From assembly GCA_013400155.1 (NCBI GenBank), contig VXBM01000215.1, forward strand, positions 814,985 to 878,984: a stretch of DNA of 64,000 nucleotides, written 5' to 3'. How positions within the stretch are numbered: the first letter of the stretch is position 1; the number at the start of each line of letters is the position of its first letter. The notes under the pieces were generated by a model. That model saw only the letters and a list, made by a program, of their open reading frames with translations. It ran no database searches and had not been told where the DNA came from. The position numbers and the translations under genes were made by a program. The stretch comes from Helopsaltes ochotensis (Eukaryota > Chordata > Aves > Passeriformes > Locustellidae). Below are positions 41,674 to 56,600 of this stretch, in pieces.

Positions 41674-44600
41674 GTGAGTGAGCCTAACTGAGGTGAGGGA
41701 GCAGGTGGGAGCGGTGGGAACTGAGGGAAAGCACAGGTGTTGTTTTCCTGGGAGTTATTGTGCTGGTGGGCTGGGCAAGGCTTTGGCTAAAGTGATGCTG
41801 CCTGAGCCTGGGGTGTATAAGGGCTCTGGCTGACCCCAGTTTAACCGTAGCTGTAAATAAGCACAGCAACAGAGCTCTGAGATCTCCTCCTGCAAGTTGC
41901 TGGTTTTTAATCAGCCTCTTGGCTGACTTGATATCTTTGGGCTTTTCCTCCCAGGAGTCTTCCCCAGGATTTTTAGTTCCTCTCTGGTGTTGGTTCAGGG
42001 ATTTTCAGAGTTCAGTAGCCACTTTCTCTGTCTCATTTTTTATTTATATGTGTTTTTTCCAGGGAATGCAAAAATCACTCCATGTTTCTGTCTTAAGCTG
42101 GAAAATCTCCTGCCGTTTTCCCATTTTCTTTCCCATAAAAAAATGAGCTGCAGAAATGTGTGATTTCTTTAGCATGGTAATTTGGATGCTGGTACTTTAC
42201 ATTTCTCTTTGATACTCAGGTGCTGGAGGTTAAAGTAACTTGTGAGAGAAATATGTATTTTAGTGGGTTTCCACAGAGTTGGTGGGTGCTGTTTGTTCCA
42301 CTTGACAGATGAGGGATGGAGACACACAGGGTGAAAATTGCTTTATTGGGAACTCATAAAAAGTCCATGGCAGAGTAGGAGCATGAGTGCATCTTTCATG
42401 GTTCCAGATGAATGCCTTCAGCTCTGGCCTTGCCTTCAGGGTTGTTTCAGCGAGGGATGCTGTTTGATCCGTCTTTGCACTCCAGTTTCTCTTATGCTGA
42501 AGCTTCAGCTAAGATAATGTCTGAATTTTGGATTATTGACATAACACCAGCTCTAAGGTGATTTAACATTTTGATTCTGGGTATTGCTATAGAGTGTTTA
42601 ACTTCTGCACCCTGAAGCCACTCCCAGATGCTTTATGGCTTCTTTGAGTGTATTCCTACTGCTGTGTCCTGTGAAAACAAGGGCCAGGATGCCTTTCAGT
42701 GCTTCAGAGCTGTGGAGAGCTGGTGTAGGAAACAGCCATTTTCTTATAGGAGCTTAATCCTCAACTGTGCATTTTTTGCTCTTTTCATTCTGCTGTAAGT
42801 TCTGTGGAGTTTGGGAATTCCCAGTTGAAGCAGCCACACTAAGTTAGTGTTTGCCTGAGCACTGGCAGATAGTACTTCCAGTGTACAGGTGGCTTTGGGA
42901 AACAGACCACTGGGAAGCATTGAGGCCTGGGGTTTGCTAACCTTGGAGCTGGCCAGGGCCCAGTATCCAAGGTAGATGATGTTCTTGCAGGAAACAGGGG
43001 AACTCTCCCCCTTTTCTGTTTCCCAGCACAGTGGAGGAAGATTGTAGTAGCTTCTATGTCTGACAGCTCTCTTTAGGATCTGGTGCAATGCAAAGTCTGC
43101 TTTTCCCAGCTGATTTGTGAATAGAGGCTTCACCATGGTGGTCCAGACCATGTGATCTCTCAGGGCAGTTTGAGGATAGCTCAGTCTAGCAAAAGAGAAG
43201 CATATATTGTCAGACGGATGTTTCTCCTTATAGTCAGCATTTTTTTTGAAGTGGTTTTTGAGGAAGCTTTGAGCTTGACAAGGGCCAGTGTATGTGGAAC
43301 GTATCAAAATTCGTTCCAAAACATAAAAGCACACATTAGAAATATATATAGCACTTAAAAAGCAAGTTTAATGCCCTGGAAAGGAGCTCTAAAATGAAGT
43401 AAATGCTGTGGATCAGTAAGAGTGTTTATTTTGTGTGCTGTAGTAGCCTGGCTGTGTCCATTTGGTGCTGTTTGTGAGTTGATACGTATCAGCGACCTGA
43501 CTGTTACAAACCTGAATTCCAGGGAGACCTCTGGTATGTTAAAGCTGTGTCATTTTCCTGGCACCAAGATACAGAATAACCTGTCTTACAAGATTGTCAG
43601 ACCGTTTGTGTCCTGTGTTTTAACTGAGTGTTTATCGCGTTAGGCTCTCTCAGTAAGAAGCAGGTTCCTGTGACTCTTCTGGGGAGAGAAGTAGGTTTCT
43701 TGTGGTACCAAGGCATGACATAGCACTGCCTGTAGCCCCAGGCAGTATTTACAATCAGGAATTTGGGGCTGGACATTCAGCCCTGACTTTTTTGCCTTTT
43801 GTCTTTCTGAGCTGCAGTTTTTGAGATTATTTTCATGTAGCTGTTGGTATTCAAATCTGAATGAAGTGCATGTGGATTAAATCCATACTCCCATATATAT
43901 GCATAGTATATGACGAGCTTATGAGCCTGTGTATACTGGTGTGTCAGTCTAGTTATAAAGCAGTTAAAGAAAAAAAAGGCAGTGTGCACAGACAGTTTTG
44001 GCACTGCAGCCCTGGGAAATGGCAGCTGGCCAGAGAGTACCGAGGCAGGGCCAGGACTATCTGAAGAATACCAAATGCTGATGTTGGATATAGCTCCTTC
44101 TTTGCACTGGTTTCACTCTTCACCCCGGGGCTTGCAGCTTGCCACCTCTGTGCCAGGTAGATGCTGCTCCATAAGGCACAGCTGGAGGTAGAGACAGATA
44201 CCCCGGGTGTGTATGTGCTGGTAATCAGATGCCAATTAAATGAAAGGTGCAATTACCTGCACCTGAAATCTGACCTCGGTGAGTTTAACTGTTACACTCC
44301 CCAAGTCACTGTTAGATTCGAAATGCTCATTCAGTTTTGAGTTATTTATCTTCTTTGGAATCGCGATAGCCCTGGAGACAAGGGTGAAACCGCACCGCAG
44401 TGTGGCTTGGGTGTTCATGAGAGTTTTATGTTGTGAAGGCTGCTTAGTTTTTCTGAATGAATCTATGAAACGCTTCCAGCAGAGGGCACTGAGGTTCCTG
44501 GTCTCCAGCTGCAGTTGTTCCCCTACGGGTGTGTGCTGGGGAAGCAGAAAACGTGCCTGTCAGTAAAACCTGTGCTTCACCTCTCTCCTCTGATGCTTTT

Positions 44601-47600
44601 GTAGACTGTCATAAAAGAGGGGATGCTGATGAAACAAACCAGCTCCTTCCAGCGCTGGAAGAGACGATACTTCAAACTGCGAGGACGAACGCTCTACTAC
44701 GCAAAAACTGCTAAGGTAAGGTCCTGACAGTACCTCTGAGGCTAAGGGAGGAAGTCAGTAGAGGGGCTTTGGAGGCAGATGGGTGTCAGCAGGGAGGCAG
44801 CCCTCAGCAGGAGAAAAGAGGCTCTTCAGGCACTGGTCTTCAGGCTTCGTAGCTACTAGAAGATCCCTGTGTTACGCCTCACACTTGGAAACCCTTGGTT
44901 TTGAAGTGAAGCACCATGTGGACCTGTGATACTGATTTTTCCACTTTTTTTTCTCCCTTTGGTGCATGTTAGTAGGGAATGGACTCTGAATCAATGGAAG
45001 GAGGAGAATACAAGTGAAAAGAGAAAGTGCACTAGACAAGCAAGGCTAGAATTTATCAAATCAGAGCTGCTATGCATCTGGTTTAGTATGTTGATAGTCA
45101 GCTAGATTTAAAATTGCCTTCTTTCACAAGAACAAAACCTACAGTTATTTGGTGTTCTTTTAAAATAATCCTTTAATAAAAATAAAGTCATTGTGTTCAC
45201 TGTCTGAAGACAGGCCAGAGTGATCCCCAGTGTATTGAGCTAGGCTTCCAGGTCCTTGATATTGTTGGTGCCTGTGTCTTTCCTTCCAATCATAAAAGGC
45301 TCTGATATGGAGCATGCTAGGCAGACTCCCTTTGAGTCTGCTGCTTATACATTGGATTCAAGAATTTATTGAGATTCTGAATTTTTTCTTTCCAGTCCAT
45401 TATTTTTGATGAGGTGGATCTGACAGATGCCAGCGTAGCAGAATCCAGCACAAAGAATGTCAACAACAGCTTCACGGTAGGACTTTTTGCATTCTTTTCT
45501 GTTCTTCTTGCATCTGTTCCCCACATCCCATTCCTTTTGCAGAGTTGAAAAACATCTGAACAACCTTCACAGCATCTTTCACGAAAAAAACCCCCGCCTA
45601 CTTTTCTTTACGATATAATTCATATTTGTGCATGTTGGAAATTACCTCAGGTGACTATGTATTGTGCTAAGACTTGGCACTCGGGGATTTTCTTCCCTAT
45701 AAGCTAAGAGGGTTTGACAGAACCTGTTTGCACAGTGGGACACAAAAATTTGTTCTGCTGAGGGAGTTAGAGGTGATGTTCGTGTTTATGCTGGAGATCT
45801 TGCTAAAGGAATTCAGTTTTACCCATAGGTATTAAAATATGTAAACTTCTTTCTCTGACTTTGTGTGTGTCTGTGTGTGTGTTTATACATGCATGCTATA
45901 TATAGTGGGAAAGCAAAAGGAGGAACAGAAAGAAATAGCACAGAAATAACTGTGGGATTGGTTCAGGATACTCATTAGATGTGGAATGTGTGTGAAGTAG
46001 TTGCAGTCTGGAAATGTGGTAATGTCCCTGCTTCATTTTCTCTAGGCTCAGGAACTAGGAGGAAAAATGATTGTATTTCTAAGGTGCAGGTGTTCTGCAA
46101 ACTCCAATTTGGGGTAGCACCTGGTGTGCAGAAAAAAAGCATTGATGTCAGCCCTGCAGGGTGAGTGTCGAGCTGGTGAGCAACAAACCTCCACACACTT
46201 CCTGAGGGGCTCAGAACAGAGGAGAAGGAAAGGAATTGTTGCTCTAAGGCAAGGTGAAGGGGGAGCAATCCAGGTGGAGGGAGGAATCCCTCCTGGTCCT
46301 GCAGCTGGTCACCAACACTGAGCAGTGTGCCTTGTGCTGAAGCAGGAGTGATCTGCTGCTTCTCAACATCTGCCAAAGGACATTTCTGTTGCGTAGCTGT
46401 AGCTTTTGGCTTTGCAGTGTCTCTGTGTCCACATAAAACCCCAACACCTTCCCAAAGCTTGAAAACACATCTGTTCTACATCCATAGTTGGACAGGTAGG
46501 AGGCAGGCATATCTGGGTATGGTGAGTAAATATTGATATCAGGTGTCAATGTGAGAGAATAGAGATAAGGTTTATGCAGTGATTTGAGTAGGGGATATAT
46601 TTTCAAGAATGTGATGTTATTTACCTGTTCATAAAGCATTTTATCCTGGATCTTGCTTCAGTTTTTTCAAGTGTAAATAAAGACTGATTTTTCACGTAAG
46701 TGTACTGTTACTGTGCTGCTTACTGTTGTAGTTGGGAGAGGCCTTATATCCATTAGGAAGACTGCATTAGGGACAGAAGGAAGTAGTGCATTTGCTCTCT
46801 CAGATTGCCCCATCTGAGTCAAAGATAGAAGAGTGATTACCAGGACTAATATCAGGCTCTGCCTTACCTAGCTGGTAAAAAGTAAAGGCTTACCTTGAAA
46901 TTCAAGCAGGTACAGTTTGCACTGTCTCCAGCTCAGCCGTGTATCATGATTTTTAGGTAAATTCAAGAAAAACATGTTTCCTCTTAATTTCTAGCTTCTC
47001 TTTCTATTGTGGCTTGTGGAGGTGCTTGACTCATTTACGTTGAGCTCCAGTAACACTTAGGAAATCCGAAGGTGACCTAGTCTTGCTGATGTTTGCTCTG
47101 TTACATCATTGCTGTCAGTGCTTTGGATTTCTGGAAGTCATGCAATTTTCTGTTGGTTTTCTTTGAGACCACTCTGCTTGCCTCTTTGTATCTTCCTTTC
47201 TAAAATTCAGAGTTCTTTGATGCATTTTTTTCAAATGTGTTTCAAATCAGTGGGTCGTATGATTTGAGTTTTTCTCCTAAACTGAAAATATGTAGCATTT
47301 GGTGTTGTAAGCAGAGTTTTTGATGTTCTGGTTTTCTTTTGGGTTTTCTGTTTTCTTCAATGGAGACTGGTACTTGTGGATTTGTAAAAGAATGGTTTCT
47401 TTCTGAGAAAACTCAGCCTCTGTCCAGGCATCTGTACTGCCTAATGTATAGATTCTGCAGGTCAGGTGGCCTGAATGACACTCCTAACTTCCTGAGATAA
47501 GGACAAGCAACAAAATCATCAGATAAACCTCTTGGAGGTACAATGTATCCAAAACAGAGAGGTAATAAGGGCTGACCAGTCAGAAGAGCAACTGTTGAAA

Positions 47601-50600
47601 GTGCATTGAGGAGCGTGGGGAGGCAGCATCATGAGAAGAGAAAACCAGAGCACAAAGCCAGGAAAGGTCGTGCTCCATGGATAGAGGAGTACGGTTAAAA
47701 AATAGCTGCCAGTAAACCTTTTACATAGGATGTGACTGACAGGTAATTTGTTTGCTCTCAGCAGGAAGGAGAGCAAGAAAAATGAGTTTTAAGACATGGA
47801 CCTCTTCCTCTAAAAAAAAAGTGTGTAATGACAAATTCCACCATGATTTACATGGTTGGTCTTGCATAGATTTCCTCAGTGAGTGTATCCTGTTTGCAAT
47901 GGGGACGGTTTTCAGGACTGCTACCCAGAGTTAATGGATAGATAACTAACTATGGAATGGGAGCCTGTAACATTTTTGAGCTTACGGAGTTGTACAGCTC
48001 CGTTCCCGGATGTGTAATGAAAAGCTTTATGTTTACCTTTGTTCCTCTAGGTCAGGTAGTGTGGCTGCAGATGTGTTTAACAGGAAGCCTCTGGGAACAA
48101 ATCTTATAGCACCCCATGCCAGAGCTCTCTTCTCTCATTAGGCCTCTAGGTGTTGTATTTGCTGGTTCTGCCACATCTCTACCACCTCTGTCCTTGAGGG
48201 TCAGCTGTCTACAAGGTAAATTCTTCTGGGATGTCTGGGCTGTGACAGTCTGGGCTTTCCGTGTACCATCCCTTGGTACGTGGTGCATAGAACTTTGCCC
48301 AGCCTTTTCCTGGGGTTGCTGTCTTGCACAGGGCCTTAGAGAAGATCTGCTGTGGCATGAATGCAATAAGTATGTTGTCGTAGTAGTTCAGGATCCTTTA
48401 TTTTAAAGAGCAGTCAACTTTTAGCCTGGACTCTTGCCATCAGTGTGTGCTATTTTGTGTTTCTAACAAAATAGAGATCAGCAGCATTGGATGGGTGAGG
48501 TCAGAGCCTGGCCCTGATTTCTGAGCAGCGCTTTCTTAGCCATATCCTCAAAACCTCCGCTGAATTCTAAAAAGCAGATGATTTGAGCTTGCACTGGGTG
48601 CATTGGGTCCTAGTGAGACTTTAGCTCTTTCTTTAGTTCACCCATGAGCAGTTTTTTCTTTGACAGAGCAGTTTTATGTAACGTGATTTGTTAAGGTGCC
48701 CATATGATGTACTCGCCTGCAGGTCTGTGAGGAACATTAAAACAAATCTGCAGTGAGAATGAGTTCTATACTTTAACCTGGAATAGTGTTTTTTCAAGAT
48801 GATGCTGGGAAGCCTAGGTTTTACTGATCTTTTTATGATGATCTGCTTTATCTGTGTCGTGGACCTGAGCCATCCATCATTCTGTTCTCCCCTGTGACAC
48901 CTGCTGAGTCTGGGGGATACCAATCACTCTCTTGTCTGTTGCTCAGGTTCAACACTTTGCCATCACAGCTGTCCCCTCAAAAGTCTTTGAAAACACTTTG
49001 GATTGTCTCCTTTGGCCCAGTTTTGTGTTTATGTGGTGAACAAATTCTTCCTCCTCAGACTGGTGTGTGGGCTGAAGATCTGCTCTTTTCTAGAAGGTGC
49101 CAACTGAGTTAAGCCTGCTACCTTCAGTGTAGTTAGTACAGTTAAAGAAGGGATTCCTTATTAGTTCATTGACCCTTTCCTGCTTTGTGGACGATTTGTA
49201 TAAAGATAAGGTATATATTTTTTAATACTAGTCAAAAATGCCTGTCATTGTTAATTGAGGGCCTGGAAAGGACGTCTTATCTTCCCAGGTACTCATTTTG
49301 TGTTCCAATATGATTCTCACATGGTGGTTTGGTAAATGTTTTCCAGTTATTGCTACCAAATGGCAGCATGGACTTTCACCGTCATTCACATAACATAAAT
49401 TACAACATTTACTTCTTATCCCATCTGATTTAGAGCTTTGATATCCTATAGGAGAAATATCCTCTGTGTGGAGAGGGATTTTTGTGTAGTTTGGTTTCTT
49501 CTTTCTGATGCTTTGGTGAAATGGAAGCTGGTACAGAGCACGTTTTTGAGTGCCAGGAGCCATGCTAGTGACCCCTCCTCCACAGTTAAATCTCTTCACT
49601 GGAAGAGGTGGAGCTTGAGCTCCTGAGCTCCTGTAAACCCTTTTTTGTTGGGAAGTACCTCTCAGCTCCGCCGCAGACAGGAAACAGCATATTATTACAG
49701 TCAGCGCCTGCCCCTCCACTTCATTGCCGTCAGAAGGAAACTTATCCCAGCTCCTCCTTAAGCAGGCAGCTAATCAGCTTGTGGCAAGTGGGACGTAGCT
49801 CGGAGAGACTGACCACAGACGAGACTAATCCTATTAATTGCATGTCAAGCAATCTGTTTAGGTTTTTTTCTGAAAGAGTACGCTTCTCTGGACACTAGTT
49901 TAGAGGAAGATCGAACGTGAAAGGTAAGAGCAGGAGTGTGAGTTTTCTGGAATGAGCATTGGAAACATGGCACCCGTGCCAGCAGAACAGATATCAGAAG
50001 CTCAGGTTCTTTGGAATACGTTTGCTATGAGTTCTTGCTCTTCAGGTGTTCTCTTCTGAGTGGATTTATGTAGATGTATTCTCTAGAAGAGGAGTAAAGG
50101 GAATTGTGCCTTCAGTGCTGTTGGAAATGCTGCACCCAGTTAAGAAATACTGTTTATTACCTGATGATTCACCCTGACCAATGTCCCAGGAGAGAGGAAG
50201 TATTCAGGTTAGAATAATACCTCTCTTAAAGAGCACTTGCATGACTGGAGGCAACAGTGGTTATGGTAGGCTGAGGAACAGGGAGTTAGTTGCTGGTGCC
50301 CCTGAATGAGAGAGTGCAATCATCTCTTGAGAAGGAGTATGGATGTCATTCTCCAGCTGTATGGAAGCCTGAGGTGTGCTACAATTTATTTCATATTGTA
50401 ACCTTGTTACTTGGTACTGACTATTCAGCAGTAAAGTTGCCAGTCTCTGTCTTGTGAAGTTTTACATTACTGATCTCCAGAGTGTGTATTTTTGCTGTAT
50501 TGTCCCAGGGCTTATTGATGCTGTGGAGAAATAGCCTGAATTTTCATTTCTGGGTAAGTAAACTTTCCTGTAAAGACAGGGCAAAGTGCTTGAACTTGGG

Positions 50601-53600
50601 TAAAAAATCGAAGTGCTGACAGTCCTTCTTGATGGGGAGAGTATGTTGTTGATGTTTGCAGTTCATTCACAATGAAGTTGAAAGTGCCTTAGCCTCTTCA
50701 TGGTTTTTTGTCAAGTTGAATTATTTGTGTAGGCTCTTTTAAATTAAAACATATAATTTTCAGCAGACAAGGCAGTGAAGTCTTCTGTGAAGAGTTTATT
50801 TTTGAAAGAAAATAGTGCTGCTGAAGCTACAGGAAGTTAGCTGCTCTTGCCTAGCACAGGAGCTGTGTGCCTATGAGGCACTGTTGGAACAAGAGGAACC
50901 CAGATCAGCCAGATCAGAGTTTGGTTGTGCTGGTTTCGAAATACAGGCTTCGAGAAAGAGTGTATCACTTATTTTTATGTGGAGAAAGAATATAAGAACT
51001 TTCATTGCAAGCTGTTTGCAGGAAGTCATAGTTTGACTTCAAGCTTTGGCTGATAGAGATCAGGAAAATCTGCATAGTTTGACACTTGCACAGATTCCCA
51101 AAACTCCCCTGTGTGGCCTCAGCCCTCTGAAGAAAATGGAGTTGAACATATGCTCCAGGGAGTCACTGGGCTTCCTAGCAAGGGAGAGGATTTTCCTCCC
51201 CTTCTTCCTCAACAGGGGGGTAAAAGGGTACAGAGAGAAGACATCAGCTGGGCAAAAAGACTGATTAATCCAGCAACATAGTGACACAGGCCAGTCCCAG
51301 GAGTCCTGAATTCTCACACAGCCATGGATTGCCCTGTTAATGTTTGGAAAAGGGAAAGATTAGAAAAGAGAGACTTCTGAACAGGATGGTTCTTTCTTCC
51401 TTGTTTTTAAACTCTCGTCTCTAAAATGGGGCAAAATTGGAGCACATGTTGGAAATTCAGTTTTTGCTGGGGGTTGTTGTCTTTTCCACACCCATGTGTG
51501 TACACATTCAGGAATTGTACACTCTTGGCTAGTGCTTGTACTCTGTTTATATTGGCAGCTGTCAGAATTTCCTTTATAAGCAAGTGAAAAGATGAGTAGA
51601 GCTGTATATTGCCGTGTCTAGAATCACTCTGCTGGTTTTCCACCTTCCTTCATTAAGTGCAGTTCAGTCCCCATTTCCTGTCAGAACTGCTGCAGTTTCA
51701 AAATACTTTGCTATTTTAGTAGTTTGTAATCCAGACTTCAATGCAGTTTTTTTCTCCTTGAGAAAAGGCCCTTTGGTAAACAGACCATTCTGAGTCACTG
51801 TTAGTCAGTGAAAATAGTAATTTAAAATCCTTTCATGTCAAAGATTTTTGGGACTCTTAATCCAGCCTCCTGTGGGAGCTGGTCATGAGTCTGCTGTCAC
51901 AAAAGAAGGAAAAATCTGGAGAAAAACTACCAAAAAGAAGATAAACATGGAAGAAAAGTAATAGAGTCTGGAAGAAGTTGCCATGGGTGGAGAGATCTGG
52001 CGATTGCTACTGTACGTTACAGAGTGACTCAAAAATATGCGAGAGGTTTTGAGAGAGATGAAACTACTATTAGAAGAAGTTAGACTCAGCTTTAACTGTT
52101 TTACTGTGGGAGAGGATAGACAAGGAGCTGAAAAGTGAGACTGTTTGTGAAGAGCTTTTGCTTTCCTAGAGGGAAGTTTACAGCTTTGAAATCACGTCTG
52201 CCCTTTTGCCTGAGCACTGAAAGCTTTTGTTTGATAATCTCTTTGCTCTTTGTAACTGTCGTGCTGAACTGGGGTTTCACCTCCCTTCCTGAGCAAGACT
52301 GCAGATTTTCAGCATCTTCTCCCCTTTCAGGTGGGGGCACAAAGGCAGAAGAATGTATGGTCATTTGAAAATGTGTTCAGCTTTACATGGAAGCTGCTCT
52401 AAAAGGAAAAGGCTCTTTTTTATGTAGGGAGAGGCTTTCCAGCATTACTTGCAGAAATGCTGCCTCCCTATTTCTGCTTGTGATGCTTGTGATGGTGCAT
52501 AAACAGGATTTGTCTTAGCCTGGTGGCCCAGCGTGGAAAGCTCCTAGGTTCATCAAGCTGTTGAAAGCTATTAATTTCCTTTTGTGCTAGCTACCAGCCT
52601 CTGTTCAACACTGCTGAAGTTAGGGGGCTGTAAGAAGCTGCTACTAACAATAAACTCTCAGTAATAGGTCATTTTCCTACCACTGATAGCATCTTTTATT
52701 GCCCAGTGCTGTGATTTACTGGGTGCCAGCCTTGCCATGTGTGAGCCCACTGAGACCCCAGCTCTACCACTGGGGAACAGTCCTGCCTCTCTGTTCTTCA
52801 TGAGCTTGCTTCTGTTTGAGGGAGTGGGAAGCTTTCTCTGAAATATCTTTTGCCTTCGTAATTGGGCTGCCCTTTCTGAACAGAGTGGTTCTGTTTTCCT
52901 GGCAGGACTGTGTCTTTTGGGAAACATGTAAAGGAATGCATGTGCATCTGCTGCATGAAGTGAGGGGTGTCTGGGTAATGGAGCTGTGCTAAGATGCTTT
53001 GGCACTTGTTACAGCCTCCCCATTGGATACTGCCACATCCTTTGGAAATCTCTAGGGATTAACAGGCCTGAACTACCAGGATAGTTGTATTTCTCACCTA
53101 CTAACAGTGGCAAAAACATAGCATGCTCTAGCTTTTGACATCTGTTAAATTGTTGCTAAAGTCTTAAAATATCGTTATAGTATCAGGGACAGCTGAAATA
53201 ACAATATGACTCCAATCTTCTTGGATGGCATATAGCAATGTTTATTAAAAGACACACTTTTTATACACTGTTTCAGTACAATTGGACATGATTGGTCATT
53301 CAGACCAACACCTCTTCATAAATGTCTTTGCAAGTAAACAAGTTGGTAAAAACAGCAGGTGCAGAGATTAGAAATTGTTTGGAATGTTTTCTCTCAGCTC
53401 CTCCAGAGCAATGCCTGGGAAAGTCTATCTGATTTGCTTTCCTACAGGCTCTACTACTGCCTAATGCCTAAAAATTTCTCTTTGACTAAGCTGTCAGCAT
53501 CTACATTAAAATCCTCTTCTTGTCTGTGCTCCTCTTACCAATTGCCAAGAACAGGAATGTGCCTTGTTTAGGAACAGTTTCCAGAAGCCTGTAGGAATGT

Positions 53601-56600
53601 GACCCTGGTATGAGAGATGATAATTTTCCCAGGGATAACGCTCTGTCTGGTCTAGTTTCCCGCTGCAGCATGGGGGAGGATAGGGACTGGGAGAAATCCC
53701 AGATGGAGGGTCAGCACGGGTTGAACTTGACCTGCGGCACAGCACAGTGAGTGCCAGTGCTAATGCTCAGAGAAGATGCACTGCTGCCCTGGCTCTGGAG
53801 GGACAGATTGCAAGGTGCGTGAACCTAATAATGTAAAAATGGTCCTAAAGAGACCACAACATGTGCTGGACCTGCTTTCCTATGGAAATGAGCTGTCCTG
53901 GATTTTATAGATTGAAAAATGAAGGTAAAACAGCCATGTGGAAGTTTGGGTTAAAATAGCTGGTATATTGTGAACAGAGATTTTGGCAATTACAGCTTTG
54001 AGGAAAATCTTGTTATTGCTATTTAAAAAAGAAAGGGAAAGGAGTTTGGCACAACTGTAAGAACATTAATGACTTGTTTTATTTGATGGAAATGAGTTTC
54101 CATGGGTGGAAGATGGTCATTTTAGCAGGAAATTAAGGCCTTGCACTATTTAAAAGCATACAAAACTGGTGCATTTCTCCAGTGTTACATAAAAAGTTAC
54201 TTTTTCTTTCCCATATCATCCAGGTTTTGGGGGAAGAGAATTGGTGCAATTCTAGAGAGCTCTAACTGACCTCTGCAGTGAATTAATGGGAAATTACTCA
54301 GGATTTGTTGGCAAATCTGGGTGAAAGCTGAATTGCAAAATGGAATAGGGCTGTAATCTGTGAAGGAAGGCAAAGCTTGGAGTCTTATGAGTCTTTGATA
54401 CTCATATTATTGCTGTCTTCCAAGCTGTAGGGACCTACTGAAGTCATATTGACTCACTGCCTAAGGCTTTGCTGGCCTGATGCTGAACTCCAGATTGTTT
54501 CAGAAACAGACATCATTGAGATAGGCATTAAAGATTTTAAGTGTTAAGGACTGGCTTGAATCTCAAATTTGTGTTTTCTTCTCCCTTTTAAACTGTCTTC
54601 TTTTTTGTGTATTTGCTGCGGGAGTAGCACTTGCTAATCTACAGTTAATCCATTTTGCCCTGTGCGAGTTCAGTAATCGTGTTTGAAACACAGTGGATTT
54701 GCTGGTTTGTGAACTTTGCTGATGAATACAGGTGAGGTGTTTTACTGTATTCCAGTGTTCATTTCACTACCGCTGTGGATGAAACAGGAGCTGAAGTGGA
54801 AAAATGGCTGGGTCCTCATTACAATCTCACCCAGTTTTCCTTCCTGAGTTTTGGGCTCTCAAGATGCCAAGATCGTTCTCCACCATACAGAACAGACATA
54901 GCAGTTAGCTACAGATGGGGGATGGTTTCCCTACCTTCGCCACATGTGATCAAACTGAAGGTTTTGCAGCTTTTTTTTTCTAGTTTCTAGGTCTCTAAAG
55001 CTCCAGAAATTCCTGTTGTCTCTGTACTCAAGTCATCAACTGTTTGGAATAATGGATCTCTTAGGGGGATTTATGGCTAGCCCCTTTGAATGTAAGTCTA
55101 TATTGGAACAGGATATGAGTAAAAGGAAGCAGTCAGAATGAGCAGGTGTTCTCATACCCCCACTTTTGGCCATTCTGAGAAATGTACACATCAGGAAAAT
55201 TATATTTAGCAAAGTTCAATGTCCCTCCACCCCATCTCCCCCCGCAGCATTTCTTCTGTCAGCTCTGTGATTGGGCCAGTGTGATCTTAACTTGCTTTGC
55301 CATCTTTTGTGGTCACTGAGCTCACCAGATGTACTCTGATAACAACAGTCCCAGGGCATGCTTGGCTAGACTGTCACTTCATTGTTGAGAAGTTTCTGGT
55401 CAGCCAGAAAATGCCCCAGGTGAGCAGGAATGATAAAGTTGACTTGGGTGGCAGCATGACGAGAGAATGAAGTGTATGCTCCAGCTGTTGGGGAGGGGAA
55501 AGTTGCTCAGTACAACAAAGGGTGAAGTATATCAGATTTCTGTTTAAAATTTGGTCTAATATAGGAGTCTTTTTTGGACTGCCTTTTGAATCTGATTATT
55601 CACAGCTGTTCATCAGGGAAGGACATCCAGGGACATTAGTCCATTTTTAGAACATGAAATGAGGAGTTTTCTTTGGTTGGCTCTGTTGTTTGTTAACTGG
55701 CTGGATTTGAAATGTCAGTAAACTGGTGTTAGTTTTGGACAGAGGAGTGTGGGTCAACATGAGAAGTGGGGGTTAACAGCTGATAAAAGGGAATGGGCCA
55801 TGTGAGAGAGAGAAAGGAGATAAAGCTGAATTTTCAGTGTTAAGAGTGTCTGTGTTTGCATGAGACAGCCAATGAAGGCATGGTTGTTTTCAGATTTAGG
55901 TTTTTTTAGATTTAGAGTGGCCAAGATTGAAAATTGGGAATTTCTCTAATAGACTTGAGATGACTCATGGAGGGCACATAACTACTTCCTGGGGATCTGA
56001 CTATCACCCCCATCTCTGCAAAACGTATTTCCGGGGTTTCCTATGCAGTGGGAAGTTCATAATTAACCTATATCCTGGTTTGAAGTGTCTTTAACCCTTC
56101 CTGCCATTCCCATGTGTCCTTATGATTTTCCTGCTATTCCCATGTGTTCTTACGATTCTCCAGGAATCATTAGAGGGATTGGCAGCCTTTTTTCCTCCCA
56201 TGACTGTGGAGCTCTTTTTCTGGTCAAGATTAGGTGTCAATCATATCTCCATGTGGTGAATGCTGGGCACCCAGTTTCTACTAATGAGTGAAATCTAAAG
56301 AATCGCATCCAGAAGTTCAGTAGCATTTAGGATCAAAAAAGTTTTTAATATTTACTTTTTAGGCAAAACAAGCACCTTTAATTTGCATAATGGCTCATAT
56401 CTAGATACAGTTCTGAGCTGTTTTGGGGCAGGAAAGCTCAGAGTTCTGCCAATCCCCAAGCAAGCCAAAAATCTACGAGATTAAAAATAAATCTGAAGAC
56501 TTTTTTTTTAAACTCCTAGTAAGGCAGCCCTCATCCTAACTCAGAAGCAATCAGATCGTTGTTTTCATGCTCTCCGTTTATGAGAACAAGAGGTCACTGG

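Noticed and set aside
42744..43334. 196-codon open frame on the minus strand
   Set aside because: It lies in DGKD intron 1, has no recognised domain, composition bias or promoter, and is best explained as chance. A blastp search could reopen it if it matched a transposon protein.
49228..49719. 163-codon open frame on the minus strand
   Set aside because: Intronic, no family resemblance, and overlapped by other frames of similar quality.
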